Origin: Aulostomus chinensis
Taxonomy: Eukaryota > Chordata > Actinopteri > Syngnathiformes > Aulostomidae
NCBI GenBank assembly: GCA_037954235.1
Contig: JBBMOA010000016.1
Coordinates: forward strand, 22,257,383 to 22,321,382
Reading direction: 5' to 3'
DNA: 64,000 bases
Shown: piece after piece, positions 14,201-26,355 of the stretch
How positions within the stretch are numbered: position 1 is the first letter of the stretch
Layout of the letters: every line of letters begins with the position of its first letter
Position numbers and translations under genes: made by a program
The notes under the pieces: generated by a model
Seen by the model: only the letters and a program-made list of their open reading frames with translations
The model's database searches: none
Told to the model about the DNA's origin: nothing

Positions 14201-17200
14201 GTAATTCTTTGCTACTTTTGTTCAGTTTAACTGTATTTCATCATGAATAATTGTAGTTTTAAGTGGGAGGAAAGAAAAAGCATCACTCCTCTTTGTAAAA
14301 CCTGATTTGTAAGCAAAGCCAGTGTTCCAGTGAGGTTGCTAGCGGTTCCCTAACAGCGTTCCTGGCCTGATGCCCTTCACTGGAGTTATGCAGGCCAGCA
14401 GGAGTTTTGATGAGCCAGCCCTATCCCTTTCCCTGTAAGCAACACCAGCGTGCCACCCCGCTGCCACACCAGCTGAGACGCCATCCTGACACACTGATGC
14501 ACAACACAACAGTGAAAATACTTCTTCACCTAACGAGACAGTGACTGGAGAGTGCAGACAAGAACTTATTTATTAAGTACACAAATATAACCACGGTTCA
14601 GGAAGGCCAAGGTTCTGTGGGTCTTTTTTGAGTCTGCATCTCCTGGAAGTGACCCCAAAGTATCGAGACACACACTGAAGTGGAAGGAATAAATAGCATG
14701 AACAATCACGGTCGCTTCTGCACTTTGCTGTCGTTCCTGTTGCCAGTGTGTGAGTGCTGCAGACACACACATTAATATGATTTTTATTAAACTTGTGGAA
14801 CTGAAGAATTGCAGTTTACATATGAAAATCGAGCCTCAGGTGTTGTGCGTTGAACGGTTCTGTTTTTTTCACAGCTGGGTTTTGCCTTCATGTAGAAGTA
14901 AAGTCTTTTCAAGACTTTTAAGCACCTGTAGGTAGCCTGAATCGAGCTCTTGTGATTCTGCGAACGGGGTTTTTTTTAAGCCAAGATTTTGCTAAAATAT
15001 TTGTAAAGTGCTGGGTCGATTCCAAACTGCGACTTTGTCAAGTAAGAAGTCCCTTTATTTTTGTCTCCCCTCTTCTAAAATAAACGCCTGCTTTTACATT
15101 CATGAAAATACACATGAATGATGTAAAAACGTGATGAGTGATGAGAACACTTCAACCAGACTGACATCACATATGTGGCATCTCATCTGAATTTAGTACG
15201 GAAGAGTTTCAGTTGGCAACAGTCTATTTATTCTTTGTAAATCTATATAATAGACCTCGAACTTCCTCCGAACCGACCAGCAACATATGCGACAGCCTCT
15301 AAATCGAACTACATCTATTTTGAGGAGACGAGGCCTTTGATGCATTATAAAAATCCTGAAGGGGGAATGAGGTGATGTGTCACTGTGTGTCACGACATCG
15401 ACCATAAATCAGAGGCGATGCGCTCCTCGAGCTCATCGGTCAACACTTCTCAAAAATGCAGGTAAAGGCTGATGATCCGCAGCTCAAAATCTCTGGCCGA
15501 TCTGCGAGGACGGATCAGTGAGAACATGAAACCACACAGAAATGTCTTTCCCAGAAGTTGGATGCAACACGACGACGCTGCTGGAAGGCCGTCTGCTCGG
15601 GGAGTCATTTCTAGTGAGTAATGGTCTAAATTGAAAGCATGAGTTGTGAAGAGGCTGGCGGGTCTGCGAGGCAAAGACGTTGTTCGCTGCACCTGTCGGG
15701 GTTATTTTCCCTCTGGAGCTCAGAACCAGAGAGGAGATTCCCTTCTGGAGCCTGAGAGCTCTGACTGGCTGACCCAACCATGAACGCACCCCACTAAACA
15801 TAGAATACACACAATGCCATGACACACCAGAAATGGCACAGCACTGTAAACTGATGAGAAAAATGAAGCAGATAAATGTATTTTACCTCTTTTCAGTCAC
15901 ACAAATATCCCAGTAAACTTAATTTAAAAGGACTTTTATTGTCTGAAATATGAACAACGAGCGAAGCCTGAAGAAATCCCTCGATCTTGAACTTGTACAT
16001 GAATGTACAAGACCTGAATTTTAAATAAAGATCACATAAACGTTGTGGAAACATCCACTAAGAGAAATAAGTCATCTTACCACACAGTGCTGCATGTTCA
16101 TGCTTGTGTCAAGAGCTCAGCTGGTTCCATTATCAGACGCAACTACAGCTCGCAGTGCCAGTCCAGTCTAAAAATGGCAGAGGGCTACATTCTCCCAGGA
16201 CAAGTATACGTTAGTGGCTCAACAATGTTCAGTAGGACCAACAAGCCCATGCCCCCCTATACTGACACAACTCAGCCTCACTTCAGCTGTGTTGTCATGG
16301 GAGGAGAATCTCATGTCCAGCCAGAGTTCTCAAACAAATATTTTAAGACCGATATTGAGAATGAAGAACACGTTTGATTGGTAAGTTCTGTTACGTTCAT
16401 TTTTTTTTTTTCTAAATGTCCGTGAGGTGATTCGTGGCCCATTTTTGACAGTAGATGACACGTGATTGGGATAGAAGAGCCTGCCGATCCTCTCAAGAAA
16501 TGAAGAAAGCCTCACAATGGCATCTTTTGCACAACCAATGTACTCGGAATACTCAGCATGAGTTGCTGGATATCCTCAAAAAAAAACAAAAACAAACCAA
16601 CAGCTTCATCTTAAAGCACTTTGCAAATATTCAGTATTATCTGAAACCCTGACACACCGGGGGGCCACGGACGATCACAAACGAACACTTCACAACAAGG
16701 GACCATTAAACATTGTTAGTTATTGCTTAGTTAACATTAGTAATTCTGTTAATAAAGCTTAATGAATGACTCACTTATGTGTTTTCACTTTACGGGCTGA
16801 CCAGAAAGGTCACAAAGAGCATTAATAAATGGTTAAGAAAGCTTAAGTGGTGCTTATTCAGCACCCCTTTGATCATTAACATGCTCTTATTCTAAAGTTA
16901 CTTTAAGCAGTTGGATTTGAGGCGTCACTGATCTAAGTTAGTAATCAGTAATCAGATTTGGTGAGGAATAATGGCTAAGATTTATATATTTCTAAATCTT
17001 ATCAGACAGATAAGCAAATATTGTTGATAACTCTGGGCAGCACAAGAAAACTGTATTTCTGAGTATATTTTTTTAAAGCATGGACAATACTCGTTATTAT
17101 AAAAACTGACAAACGCCACGTATTCGAAAATACTGTCTAATCAAAAAGCCATTTTCCACATTGTCACATCTTACCCTCGACTGCTGACATTTACCAACAG

Positions 17201-18442
17201 ACCCACATGCTTCAGCGCATCTCACATCTCTAGAAGGACACCGACTGATAATTAATTCGACTCCCAGCTTGGTCAAAAAGCAGAAACATCTCCTGCGATC
17301 TCTGAGATAAGCTGCAGGCAACCATATCAGAATGCCAGGTGGACTGTTGGGGTGTGGTCTTACCGGACTTCAGGTACAGGGAGTCCTCTTACAATGCAGT
17401 CCAACTGGACTTTGCTGCCCTCAGGAACTTCCCTGCTTTTCAGTTTCTGGATGAACCGAGGAGGCTCACACACCGGCTCCACTGCATAGGAGGGAGACTC
17501 AGTCAAGCCCCCAGCCTCCTCCGTCTCTTGAGAGGCTGGCTCGTACTGCTGCTCCTCAGTAGTCCTGCAGTCCTGAAAATCCACGTGCCCGAGTCCAGAG
17601 TCCAGCAGGACATCTGGTGGCTGGCTGACAATAGGATCGGGTCCCTCCATCTCCTCCTCCATGGGCATGACAGAGCGCTCCCTGTTGTCAGAGCTAACGG
17701 GGTAAACCACCCCATCATTCTGGTTTTTGTTCTGGATCCGACTCCTGTGGGCTTTGCAGGATCTGGGTCGTATCCGTTTGGAGCTGTTGGCCTTGAAGAG
17801 AGAGGAGAGCTCCTCGATGAAGTCTGCTGCCTTGTTGAGGAACTCCTTCTTGGACTGGGTCTCAGGACCGTACGGGGCATTTCTTGCTGGCCTGTTCAAG
17901 TGATTGAATTCGTCACTGTTGGAGTCCCTGCTGCTCCTTGTCATGTTGTCGTGCCGTGCTGGGGCTTTGGTCACCTTTCTGTCTGATGTGAGGGGTTTGT
18001 GAGTGGCTGGTAGGTCCTCTGGCTGGGTGAGGGGCACAGTGGTGGGGGCAGCAATAGGAGAAGGAGAGGGGTTAGTGAAGGGAACAGACGTGGGAGTGGA
18101 GGAGGAAGCTGAGATGTTGGAGTGAGCTGATGGTAAGATGGAGGCCTTGACCTCTGCCCTCTCCTCACGGGGCTCGTGTCCAATGGCCTGGCGGGCCAGA
18201 TTAACACTTTTATCAAGCTCCTCCTGGCTGAGGAAGGCTGACAGGTCTGGGAATTGGGTGTCGTTGTGGCCCACGGGGTCCTCCACCTTTCCTTTGAGTG
18301 ACCTGTAGATCTGAAGGTGTGAGGATGAGGCGTCCGAGCGGCTCATCTCGCTGTGGCGCTGCTGGGCTCTGGCCTCGGCCAGGTAGCTCTCCCTCAGCAG
18401 CTGAGAGAGCGAAGGAGGCTGGTCAATGTTGTTCTCTTGCAT
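2242..18442 (-). CDS. mypn: Myopalladin, 19 coding exons
   Basis: Sarcomeric scaffold that binds nebulin/nebulette and alpha-actinin at the Z-disc and CARP (ANKRD1) in the I-band (family knowledge). Coding exons, 5' to 3': 18442-17364, 12458-12283, 12179-12128, 12033-11640, 11547-11473, 11379-11238, 10140-10117, 9729-9613, 9517-8755, 8120-7110, 7025-6893, 4176-3955, 3882-3733, 3659-3580, 3421-3295, 3191-2984, 2898-2733, 2643-2510, 2420-2242. All joins keep phase; total 5232 nt, 1743 aa, against about 1320 in human. Ig domains at about aa 328-420, 586-688, 1375-1470, 1497-1585 and 1589-1685. The N-terminal SLSQLLRESYLAEA and DLSAFLSQEELD motifs and the C-terminal IPPPM...GSRY segment match human MYPN. 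Extra length lies in the first exon and the Ser/Pro/Thr-rich exons 9 and 10. The ATG follows a splice acceptor by one base, so at least one non-coding 5' exon lies upstream (not located). Palladin is excluded by fit and synteny. Confidence 0.96.
4177..6892 (-). other. MYPN intron 11 (no gene)
   Basis: Intron between coding exons 11 and 12. Open frames on both strands show no family resemblance. Its main content is the two-armed foldback element at 6048-6690. Confidence 0.8.
6048..6690. repeat. Foldback element with two inverted arms, copy in MYPN intron
   Basis: Left arm about 6048-6215 and right arm about 6500-6690 are diverged reverse complements. Both contain the core TGCTAGTTAGCTTAGCACAA followed by a GGTAGTGG block, and both begin with an AAAGGAACACACCAA-like end. 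The arms are separated by roughly 280 bases of AT-rich sequence without a coding region, so it looks like a non-autonomous foldback element or MITE. Related copies lie at 22985-23510 and 31695-32370, and single arms at 1080-1300 and 54930-55075. Confidence 0.7.
9216..9375 (-). repeat. 30-nt coding tandem repeat in MYPN exon 9
   Basis: On the coding strand a unit of about 30 nt is repeated four to five times, encoding variants of TLRLDPLNTS: STIRLDPLIS, TLRLDPLNTS, TLRLDPHSSS, MLRPDPLRTS, then a decayed LPSLEPTSLT. It lies in the disordered linker between Ig2 and Ig3, about 100 residues before the conserved SSSRVGLRVHF motif. I recall no such repeat in human MYPN, so it is probably a fish-lineage expansion (inference). 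Confidence 0.8.
10117..10140 (-). other. mypn: 24-nt microexon of MYPN (coding exon 7)
   Basis: Acceptor TCCCAG, then 24 nt reading (K)PRSPAES(E), then donor GTAAAT. It joins phase 1 to phase 1 between exon 6 (ending LQK) and exon 8 (starting EEICTLVIAE). Human MYPN reads KPRSMAEPEEICTLVIAE across the same place, so the insert sits where it belongs inside Ig2. Gene finders easily miss such an exon; skipping it removes eight residues without a frameshift. Confidence 0.88.
12459..17363 (-). other. MYPN intron 1 (between coding exons 1 and 2)
   Basis: About 4.9 kb with no recognisable gene. At about 12780-12900 a short piece resembles the fish L2-type reverse-transcriptase tail: a degraded SQT.GVIVEADVN-like phrase in shifting frames. 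The open frames at 15450-15825 and 16045-16377 match no family I know. Confidence 0.7.
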
Positions 18443-18443
18443 G

Positions 18444-21400
18444 CTGAAGACAGAAATCACAACAGAGTCAATTCACTTCTTGTGTTAGAAGGATTTACCT
18501 CCTGGGTGGCTCGGTTGCTTACAGTTCTAAAGGTGACGGCACAGGAGTCCATACAGATGATCAATCTCAGTCGTCACCGTGACACTTAATTTACTCCATC
18601 ATCGAGCCACATCTGAGAGTTGAGGAAAGATTTGGACTCAAGTTGGCAAAAACTGATGAGGAGCTACATAAAAACTGCTCAACTGGGCTGCGACAAACTA
18701 TTCTACATTGATACAACAACGCCGAACATTTTAAGAAAACTGCTACTAAACAGAATCCCCATCGGCAATTTGCTACGTTGTTTATTGTGTGTATGTGTGT
18801 TTTAAAGAGCTGCTAAACTATGAGTGTTAGCAGGATTATGAAAAACAATCAAGCTGATTTTTACTGAACATGGCGGAGGGGTGGAAAGACAGAACGCTTT
18901 CAATTTTGGCACAGAGACATTAAACACAGCAGTTGAATCGTATTTGTTTGTACACTGAGACAGGCGGAGGTCTTCAGACTCCTACCACCTGTGTGGCAGC
19001 AAGACGCCTTGGTGGAGGATAGATGTTGTTGAATCACCGTTGTTCAGGAAATAAAAACAGGGTTCTTGCTTTTCTTAAAAGCATTTTTTCGCTGATATCC
19101 TGGTGAAACAATTACAAAAATTCTAAAATCCTAATGAAGGTTTCAAATAGTCCCGCTGCAATAAGAGCATAACATGTAAAAAGACAATTAACAGGTGGAT
19201 GCATGTGTGTGTAATGTTCTATTAAGAGAAGGCTCTGTTAAAAGAATTTCGGCATTTTTAAAAAACTAAAAAAACATAAATATGGGGCGGGGGGAGGGGG
19301 GGGGGCAATTCCACAGCCAGAAGAAGAAGACCTGATCCCCCCCTCCTTGGTCCTGGGGACAGAGGAGCAGGCTGTTTCTGGACCTGAGACTGAGGATAGA
19401 GGTTTGAGGAGTTCCTTGAAGTAAAGCGGGGGGTCATGTCTGTGGACACACTGACAGGTCCAGAGGAACTTAACCTGCCCAACTGGATTGATTGATGGAT
19501 AAATACACTCTACTATTTAAGAGTTTGTTGTGACTGCACAATGTTGCATGTCCGGAGTCATCGTATGCACCACAGTGCATGTGACAATGTCAGTGACATC
19601 ATAGTGACGAATGACGTTAAAGTAACAGCTGACGGCAAAAACTGCTGGATAAATGCTTAAATGTCCAAACGGCATCATTTAAGCCCTCGCGCGTCCGATC
19701 TCTGGTGCAGAGATGAAACATGAACACAGAGATTGTGGTTAAAAATCAGAGGATATCTGCTAAAGATAGATTTTATTTTAGCCTAATTCCAGCCTTCCTC
19801 TAGCCTTGACAGGGTATCAGGTTCATGCAGTGACACCACATCCGACGGGATTCACGCTGACTTTCTTTGCCCCGTCCACCTTTGACCAACACGTATGTGA
19901 CGTGCCGTCTTCACACAACTTTTTGAAACTGGGCATGAGCAAGTTATTGAATACAGACATGAGATAGGGTACACATATGCTACTGACACTCAAATCAGCG
20001 CAATTAAGAGCAGCAGCGATGCCCTTCCAACAGACCTGAAGCTGCAGCTGTTGTGTACATTAATCCTTTGCAAACAGGCTCCAGGCCCACCAAGTCATAT
20101 CTAATAATAGCCAGGAGTCAGTTTACATGAAGAAATTCAACAACAAAAAGTCTCCCTCATCTTGTGCGCCCTTTTATAATCGTGATTTCAATCAGTCACA
20201 ACAATCATTCATCACATTAAACAAACAGATCTATAATTATCAGCAGTAGCGGCACAGACGATCGGGCCCCTGGATACACACAGCAACACACATCCAGCTC
20301 TGCTTAATTCAATTAAGTGGGAGCATAACATCCACTGTCAAAAATAGTCCGAGGTTTTCTGAGGCTATACACAGCCACCATCAGGAACAATCAAAGTGGG
20401 GGGTGTTTTGTTTTACCTTCAGATTAAAGCCAGCTGGCCTCTGGGAAGGGACTGCTAAATCCTCAGGGCGCACCTGTGCTCAAAGAGGGAGATTCCGGTC
20501 TTCCGGTAGCTGCCACCTGGGGAAATCTTGGACACAGGCAGCTGTCCAGCCTTCCCTGGGTTTCTGGTGCAGAGTTAACCTTGGAGTTTACGGGGAAATA
20601 TGGAGGTGAGTAGCTAGGGTAACCTGTCACCAGTAAAAGTAGCAACATTTGTCAGTGCAGTGGCTACAGGTTATTTTGGGGAGGCCTGGCCCATATGTCT
20701 GGGTGGCGTCCCTGCTCATTGGCCAGCGGGGGCGTGCTGTAAAGGGATTCCACCTCCAGTGGTCCGTCAGAGACCTCCGTCCTACAGAATTAGAAGCCCC
20801 CCCTCACACACTAATGTCAACAGAGCAGATTAATTCATTTTCAAGCACTACGCCGCGTGGGTGTGAGACTGTAAACAAGGACCGGTGATTTCCTCTAAAT
20901 TCAGCATCTGGAGCTGCATTCCAGGTCTTCATTGATTACAGAGAAAATAAATTGACAGCAAGAGATTTTCATAACAGTATTTCAGCCAAGTGGACTTTTA
21001 TTGACTTATTTCAACAGGTTTCTTTCTTTGTTTTTCAAAACATGAAAAGAAAATGTGATAGAATCGTGGGAATCAACATAAAAATTCCAGTGTTGGCATC
21101 AGTGTCTCTCATATTTCCATAACTAGAAGTAAAACTGATGGGTGGAAAACAAACTCATCCCCGTGTCCTGATTAATAAAGTTAGTTTACTGAAGAAGAAA
21201 ATGTGAGCCTGAGCATCTAAATTACACTTAAAACAGTGCATCAGATACTCCTATTCAAGTGAATCATTACACAAGAACGCCTCGCTGACTAACGCTAGCG
21301 GACGCCAACCAAGATGCAGAGACAAGCTATTTACATCATCAACCCCTCATAGGAACACCTCAAGTACGACTACCACAGACCTGCGACAAACAATATTTGC

Positions 21401-22533
21401 ATAACCTTTGTTTGATCGAGAGTGTGGGGAGCCCTGGGGCGGTCTGGGGCCACGGTGGGACGTGTTCCCTCCGTTTAGTTTGTTCATATCCAAACTGGGT
21501 GGGGATTACTCTGATTATCGTGAATCTAATTTTTAACAGCAACAGCATAACTACACTGAGGGAACGTGTCATATCTCATGGCCTCAAAATATTAATTAAA
21601 AAAAAAAGATTTCTATGGCTGCTCCGGGGCTCCGTAGCTTTGTGAATTATTGGGTTCAATATGTTTACACATAATGGACCATTTAGACAAGCGATAAGAT
21701 TGAGTGAATGGTCAAATACTTCTGTGGTTGCGGAGGTTTCTTGCTACTCTTAATGTCTCATAATATGGCGCTCGCTGCCTTTCCTACACTTGAAACAGGC
21801 TAAAACAAACACTTATTTTATTTTATTCTGCTCTAACAACCAAAAGCTTAAAATGTGTTAGTACAAAAAAACAACAACCACAAAAAAAAACTTCAGTGCC
21901 TCAGACAGAATACAACATTAACAATGTATTATAACAAAAATAAAACCCTAAAAAGTACTGCAAATCCTCTTTGGTGCAACTGGAAAATACAGTCCAGTTT
22001 ACCAACACAGTAAAGGCAACATGAAAAAAGAGAACCATAGCGGAGGTCAAGTAAAAGAGTTGCTCCTCCTCCTCTTGTTAGGGTGACGCTTTACAGCCAC
22101 AGTGGGATTTCTAGCGTTAACACACAGAAAGTTTTATTAGCAGCAATAGAAAGTCTTGATTAGCTTCAAAACGACTCACTTCCATGTTAAAAGGTTAGGA
22201 ATGAAACACGCGTTATCAGCCTATCCCTTGACAGGATGGGATCACAACAGACACCAGGAAGGCACTCTGAAACATGAATAAACCAGCACACTTGACGGCA
22301 TCCCACAGTATCTGAAGCCGGATACATCGAGGTTGCAGAGAAAAGCACCGTACGGACGATTGTGTGCTTTTTCAGTGCAGAAAATGGAGCTTCTGCTCAG
22401 CAACTCAACATCACGTTGGCTTTACTCTTCACAGTGTCCTTGAGTCGGGACTGACGTATTGTTAACATTGTACCTAGTGCAGTGAGCTGAGGGGAGGAAG
22501 ATGGAGGAGGCACAGTAACAGTTAGCTGTGGTA
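18444..22533. other. MYPN upstream region and CACUL1 3' UTR
   Basis: No coding exon seen. The side near 22533 is the 3' UTR of minus-strand CACUL1. A minus-strand AATAAA (TTTTATTG on plus, about 20995-21002) is a candidate poly(A) signal, giving a UTR of about 1.5 kb. The side near 18444 should hold the MYPN first non-coding exon and promoter. GC-richer islands at about 19270-19480 and 20400-20820 are candidates, but I cannot fix an exon in them. Confidence 0.5.
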
Positions 22534-25500
22534 TCAGGAGTCATCGTTGGCCCGCTTACGAGACCGGTCACCTCTGAAAAACAGTGACAATGACCAAATT
22601 AGCAGTGAAGATTTAATACGCTGCTCTACCTGCTGTGAAGCGAATGCCGCTTGCAGCTGGTGACCATATGAAGGGCGCAACCTCACCGTGAAAATCCATT
22701 CATGGAGAGCTCCAACTGGAGCTTCTGGTCATGAGCGGCGTAGTCAGACAGCAGAGACTCCACAGCAGGAGGATTGATTTGTGGGATGAATCCAGAGAAG
22801 AGCGCTGGCGCTAACTGGGCCCACTCTGAAAGAGACAGTAGCCACCATGTAGGAATCCGGAAGACAAAAACCATGCAGGAAGCCAATTGTGACTGCTGGC
22901 AATAATGACACTTGATTTGTTGGACAAAAAGCACTTAGAATGGTAAAACATGTCATATATCCAAAATCCATCTGGCTGTGGATAAGACAGTAACTATGGC
23001 GGCACTGCTCTTCTTCAACAATAGGCTGTCTAGCCTCCTCAGAGCTGACTGAAGAGAAGACAGATACCCTTAGTTCTCTTCCATCAGGGAGCTGAGACCC
23101 ACAAATACCAGCTGACCGCTAGTTAGCTTTGCACAATGAATGGTAGTGTGTGGAAAGTGTAAGCACACTTCACTCAAAAGGAATCAAACAGATCATCCTC
23201 TCTTAAAAATGTCTACCGGGTTTAGAAGCAGCAGTCTCTCTTGCGGTCATCCACAAATGTTTTCTTTTCTTGGCCAAAGTTTTAATGATGCATTTAGGGT
23301 GCGACGTCAAGTCACTGCGCCATCAGCAAAGTGATGAAATGACAGTATTGCATTAAATTGTTACTTCATAACTAAAGTTAGACCAAACCCCATTTTGATA
23401 ATGATTCTGGAGAAATGTGTATCTGATTACTTGTCTCAGAGGTATGCTAACCTGCCCACCCACTGGCATTCATTGGTGCTAAGCTAACTAACCTATGGGG
23501 GCATCATGCTTTCGAGGTTGTCTGTCCATCCCAGTCTTTTCTAAGGAGTATCTCAGGAACGCCACACGAAAAGGTCTTCAAATCGGACACAAACGTTGGA
23601 CTAAAGAGTGGAGTGAAAGGATTTTGACAGGCACGCTAATAGCACAATCTTACGCCATGACATGATGAGGTGATGATTTATCTCCAAAAGGTCAACTTCA
23701 ATGTGACGTTATAACGCGGCGAAAACACACTTCAATGTCCATGCAGCACGCAGCGTTTCTGTTCCCTCTAAATCTGCGTCACGTGCTGCCCATTACGAGC
23801 GGTGAACTCTCAGGCTGCTGGAGGTCAAAGTGATACGACTCACCTGGCCGGAGGCTGTAGAGACCTTTCACCACACTGGCCATAGTTGATGGCTGCACTT
23901 CGAAGGGCATGGCGTGAGCTTTGATGAGAAGAGCTACAAGAAATACGGGTCAGATGTCACTTATGTGGTTTTTGGAGACGCTGGACTAAGTCCACTTACT
24001 TTTGACAATCAGAGAACTTTCCACCTGAGAACAAGCAGGTAGGTGATTTTGCTACGTCCTAACCAAAGCGGAGCAACATACTCACGCATCAGAGTGTTTA
24101 TGTGTTTCTCTGCGATGTGATCGGCAAACAGGTTCATCAGATCCTCTCGGAGGTCTCTGTTCAGCTTGGACTCGATGTAGAACTTGTTCTGAAATCATTT
24201 TTGTACAGTGAAAAAAATGCACAGAAGTGACACCTGTGTTAACTTTTTCCCTCCCACTGAAGAGGTTTTCCGTCATTACGTGTTTTTACGAAGACACAGT
24301 AAAAAACATGGCGGCACCTCGCAAATTCATACTGCACTTCACGTGAGCCAAGTGAAGAGGAAGCTCTGGATACGAGGAGGGCACTGGTTTACGCAGCTGC
24401 AGCAGGCGGATGGATGTGCTGGTTGCTCAGGCTGAGAACTACCGTTTCTACTCTTACAGTATATAACTGAAGTTAACATTATGGGAGCAAAACATCAAAA
24501 ACATAAAACAATAAAAACATGTATCCATTTCCAGTTTGAAAAATCACTCCTTTCACAACAATGTGTTTTTGACAGTTTTAGAGTCCAAAGAAGAAGAAGA
24601 AGAAACTTGAGTTCCTTTCTCTTTATTTATTTCATATTTTCAGGTTTGTTTGTTTTTTTCAGAATCATAGCACAAAATACTCTGGGGCTCTTGAACTATG
24701 ACTGAAAATGTTGAACAGCAGTTGTAAAAGAGTTATAGAAGTTATTCCTGGGTATTATCATTTTAATTTCGCAATAACAACACAAGTTACAAAGTTACTT
24801 ACCAAATACATAAACACCGGAACTATACATTGAAGTGAACCAGTGTACTGAGTCAGTGCAACGTTGAAGCTCTCAATAAAGTTTTCAGGTGGGCTGGCCT
24901 AGAAAAAAAGGGAAAATAAAGTATTCATCTGTGTCATAGTCTTTCTGTGCATCATTTATTAGGTTTAGCGTGTGCTGGTTCTTACTTGCAGATGTGCTGA
25001 GACCTGCTGTAGATGACCTGTTATTTTGGAGGTCAAGTCATTGTAGAGCAGCTCAGAGTGCTGCTGACACACACACTTGTAGACATAGCTGGAAAAAATA
25101 AAGTTATTCAGATGGTAAGAAAGTCAGTGGTCACATTTAAGAGTAAATCCTGCATCCGTGGACGGACGTGCTCTCCTCCAGATGCTGACCTGTAAATCTG
25201 TGCATAGGAAACTGAGATGTGGTCCGTTGGACTCTGAATGAGCAGACGATCAATGGCCTTCTCCAGGTTTGGCCAGTGGTTTTTCTGGTAGTCTTCCACC
25301 GCCATTGCATTTAGAACTGTGGGAGAAAAAGGAGCGGGCCAGGTGTTAAACCATCCCTAGTGCCCTCTCTCCTCCCAGCCTTCAGGGAGCACCAGTCTGT
25401 TCACACCAGCTACTTCCTGACCCACACCTGTCTCCGTGCTGCTTTCTGTGGCCGTCACGTGTCTTAATGTTTTTTCTCCGGTAAACAAATAAACAGAAAC

Positions 25501-25858
25501 ACTGCACTTGTTTGCAAGTAAACTTACAGAACTTGGAGGTTGAATCGAGGGTGAATTTTCCCTCGACTGGGGCCGGTGGAGCCGCGCAGTCACTCTCGCT
25601 CACTTCGCTGCTCTCACTGCCCGAGTCTGAGTCCATAAACTTTGACCCCCCGGTGGTACCACCGGAACACAGCTTCCCTCGACGAGAGCCCGGTTCCCCA
25701 CCCGGTGCGGCTGCACAAACGGGCTGCGGGAGTGTCGTTACCTCCGTCAGCTGGCTGCTACGATACGTGCGGACTTTGCTGCTGCCGCTCGCGCACCGGT
25801 TGTGATTGTGGTCGTCTTTTACGTCCGAACTGTCAACGTCCATGGACTCCATGTTCAC
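22534..25858 (-). CDS. cacul1: CDK2-associated cullin-domain protein 1, 8 exons
   Basis: CACUL1 (CAC1) binds and promotes CDK2 activity and the G1/S transition and acts as a transcriptional co-factor (family knowledge). Exons: 25858-25528, 25316-25190, 25088-24986, 24898-24803, 24188-24086, 23933-23844, 22825-22687, 22573-22534. Phases agree; 1029 nt, 342 aa. The first about 105 aa are Ser/Gly-rich and poorly conserved. From TSKF onward it tracks human CACUL1: [38 protein letters not shown]-like [71 protein letters not shown]. This is a single N-terminal cullin-repeat fold without the C-terminal cullin homology domain, so it is not a ubiquitin-ligase scaffold. The C-terminus stops at RANDDS, about 15 residues shorter than human as I remember it. 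The upstream-most ATG was chosen; in-frame ATGs follow, two within the first six codons and one at MDSDSG. Confidence 0.95.
22985..23510. repeat. Foldback-family element in CACUL1 intron
   Basis: The left arm (to about 23150) contains GACCGCTAGTTAGCTTTGCA then AATGAATGGTAGTG, nearly matching the 6048 copy. The right arm (about 23395-23510) contains the reverse form GGTGCTAAGCTAACTAAC preceded by a CATTCATTGG block. It lies in the intron between CACUL1 exons 6 and 7. The right arm is more decayed than the left. Confidence 0.6.
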
Positions 25859-26311
25859 ACTTCCCGTCAGTCGTTGAACATCTCCGATATTAAATGGGGA
25901 TATAACAGTACAAACAGTCAGCCGTCTTCAGTGGGGTTCATCTCTGGGCTGCCGTGCGGATTTTTACGATACGTCGTAACTCTTTTCTTCTTCGTTTTGT
26001 AGCTGCCTAACAACATGAGGGTTCAACACTGCCACCCACTGGTGCGGAGGCCGGATCTGAATTTCCGTTTACAAACCTGTTGGCTCCCGAGATCTGAACG
26101 AATAGCAAGTGCGAATACGTACAAAAAAACTCAACAACGTTAACAAAACAAATAGAGAGGGAGCAAGAGAGAGAATATAAGAAGAGAATGTGGGCCAGAG
26201 CTTTGTGGAAATCCTTTTTTTCTATGATATGATACGAGTGCACTAAAACACACACAAAAAATTAACGATTTCAGATATATTGATTTGTGTAAATAAACCC
26301 TTTTCCCATAC

Positions 26312-26353
<42 letters not shown>
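26312..26353. repeat. (AAT)14 microsatellite
   Basis: Perfect trinucleotide run between CACUL1 and SIRT1. The minus-strand poly-isoleucine open frame through it is an artefact. Confidence 0.97.

Positions 26354-26355
<2 letters not shown>

Noticed and set aside
15450..15825. Minus-strand frames in MYPN intron 1, up to 113 aa
   Set aside because: No family resemblance, no convincing splice partners and no codon pattern like neighbouring genes.
17339..17986. 215-aa plus-strand open frame opposite MYPN exon 1
   Set aside because: Antisense shadow of a real coding exon; no recognisable domain.
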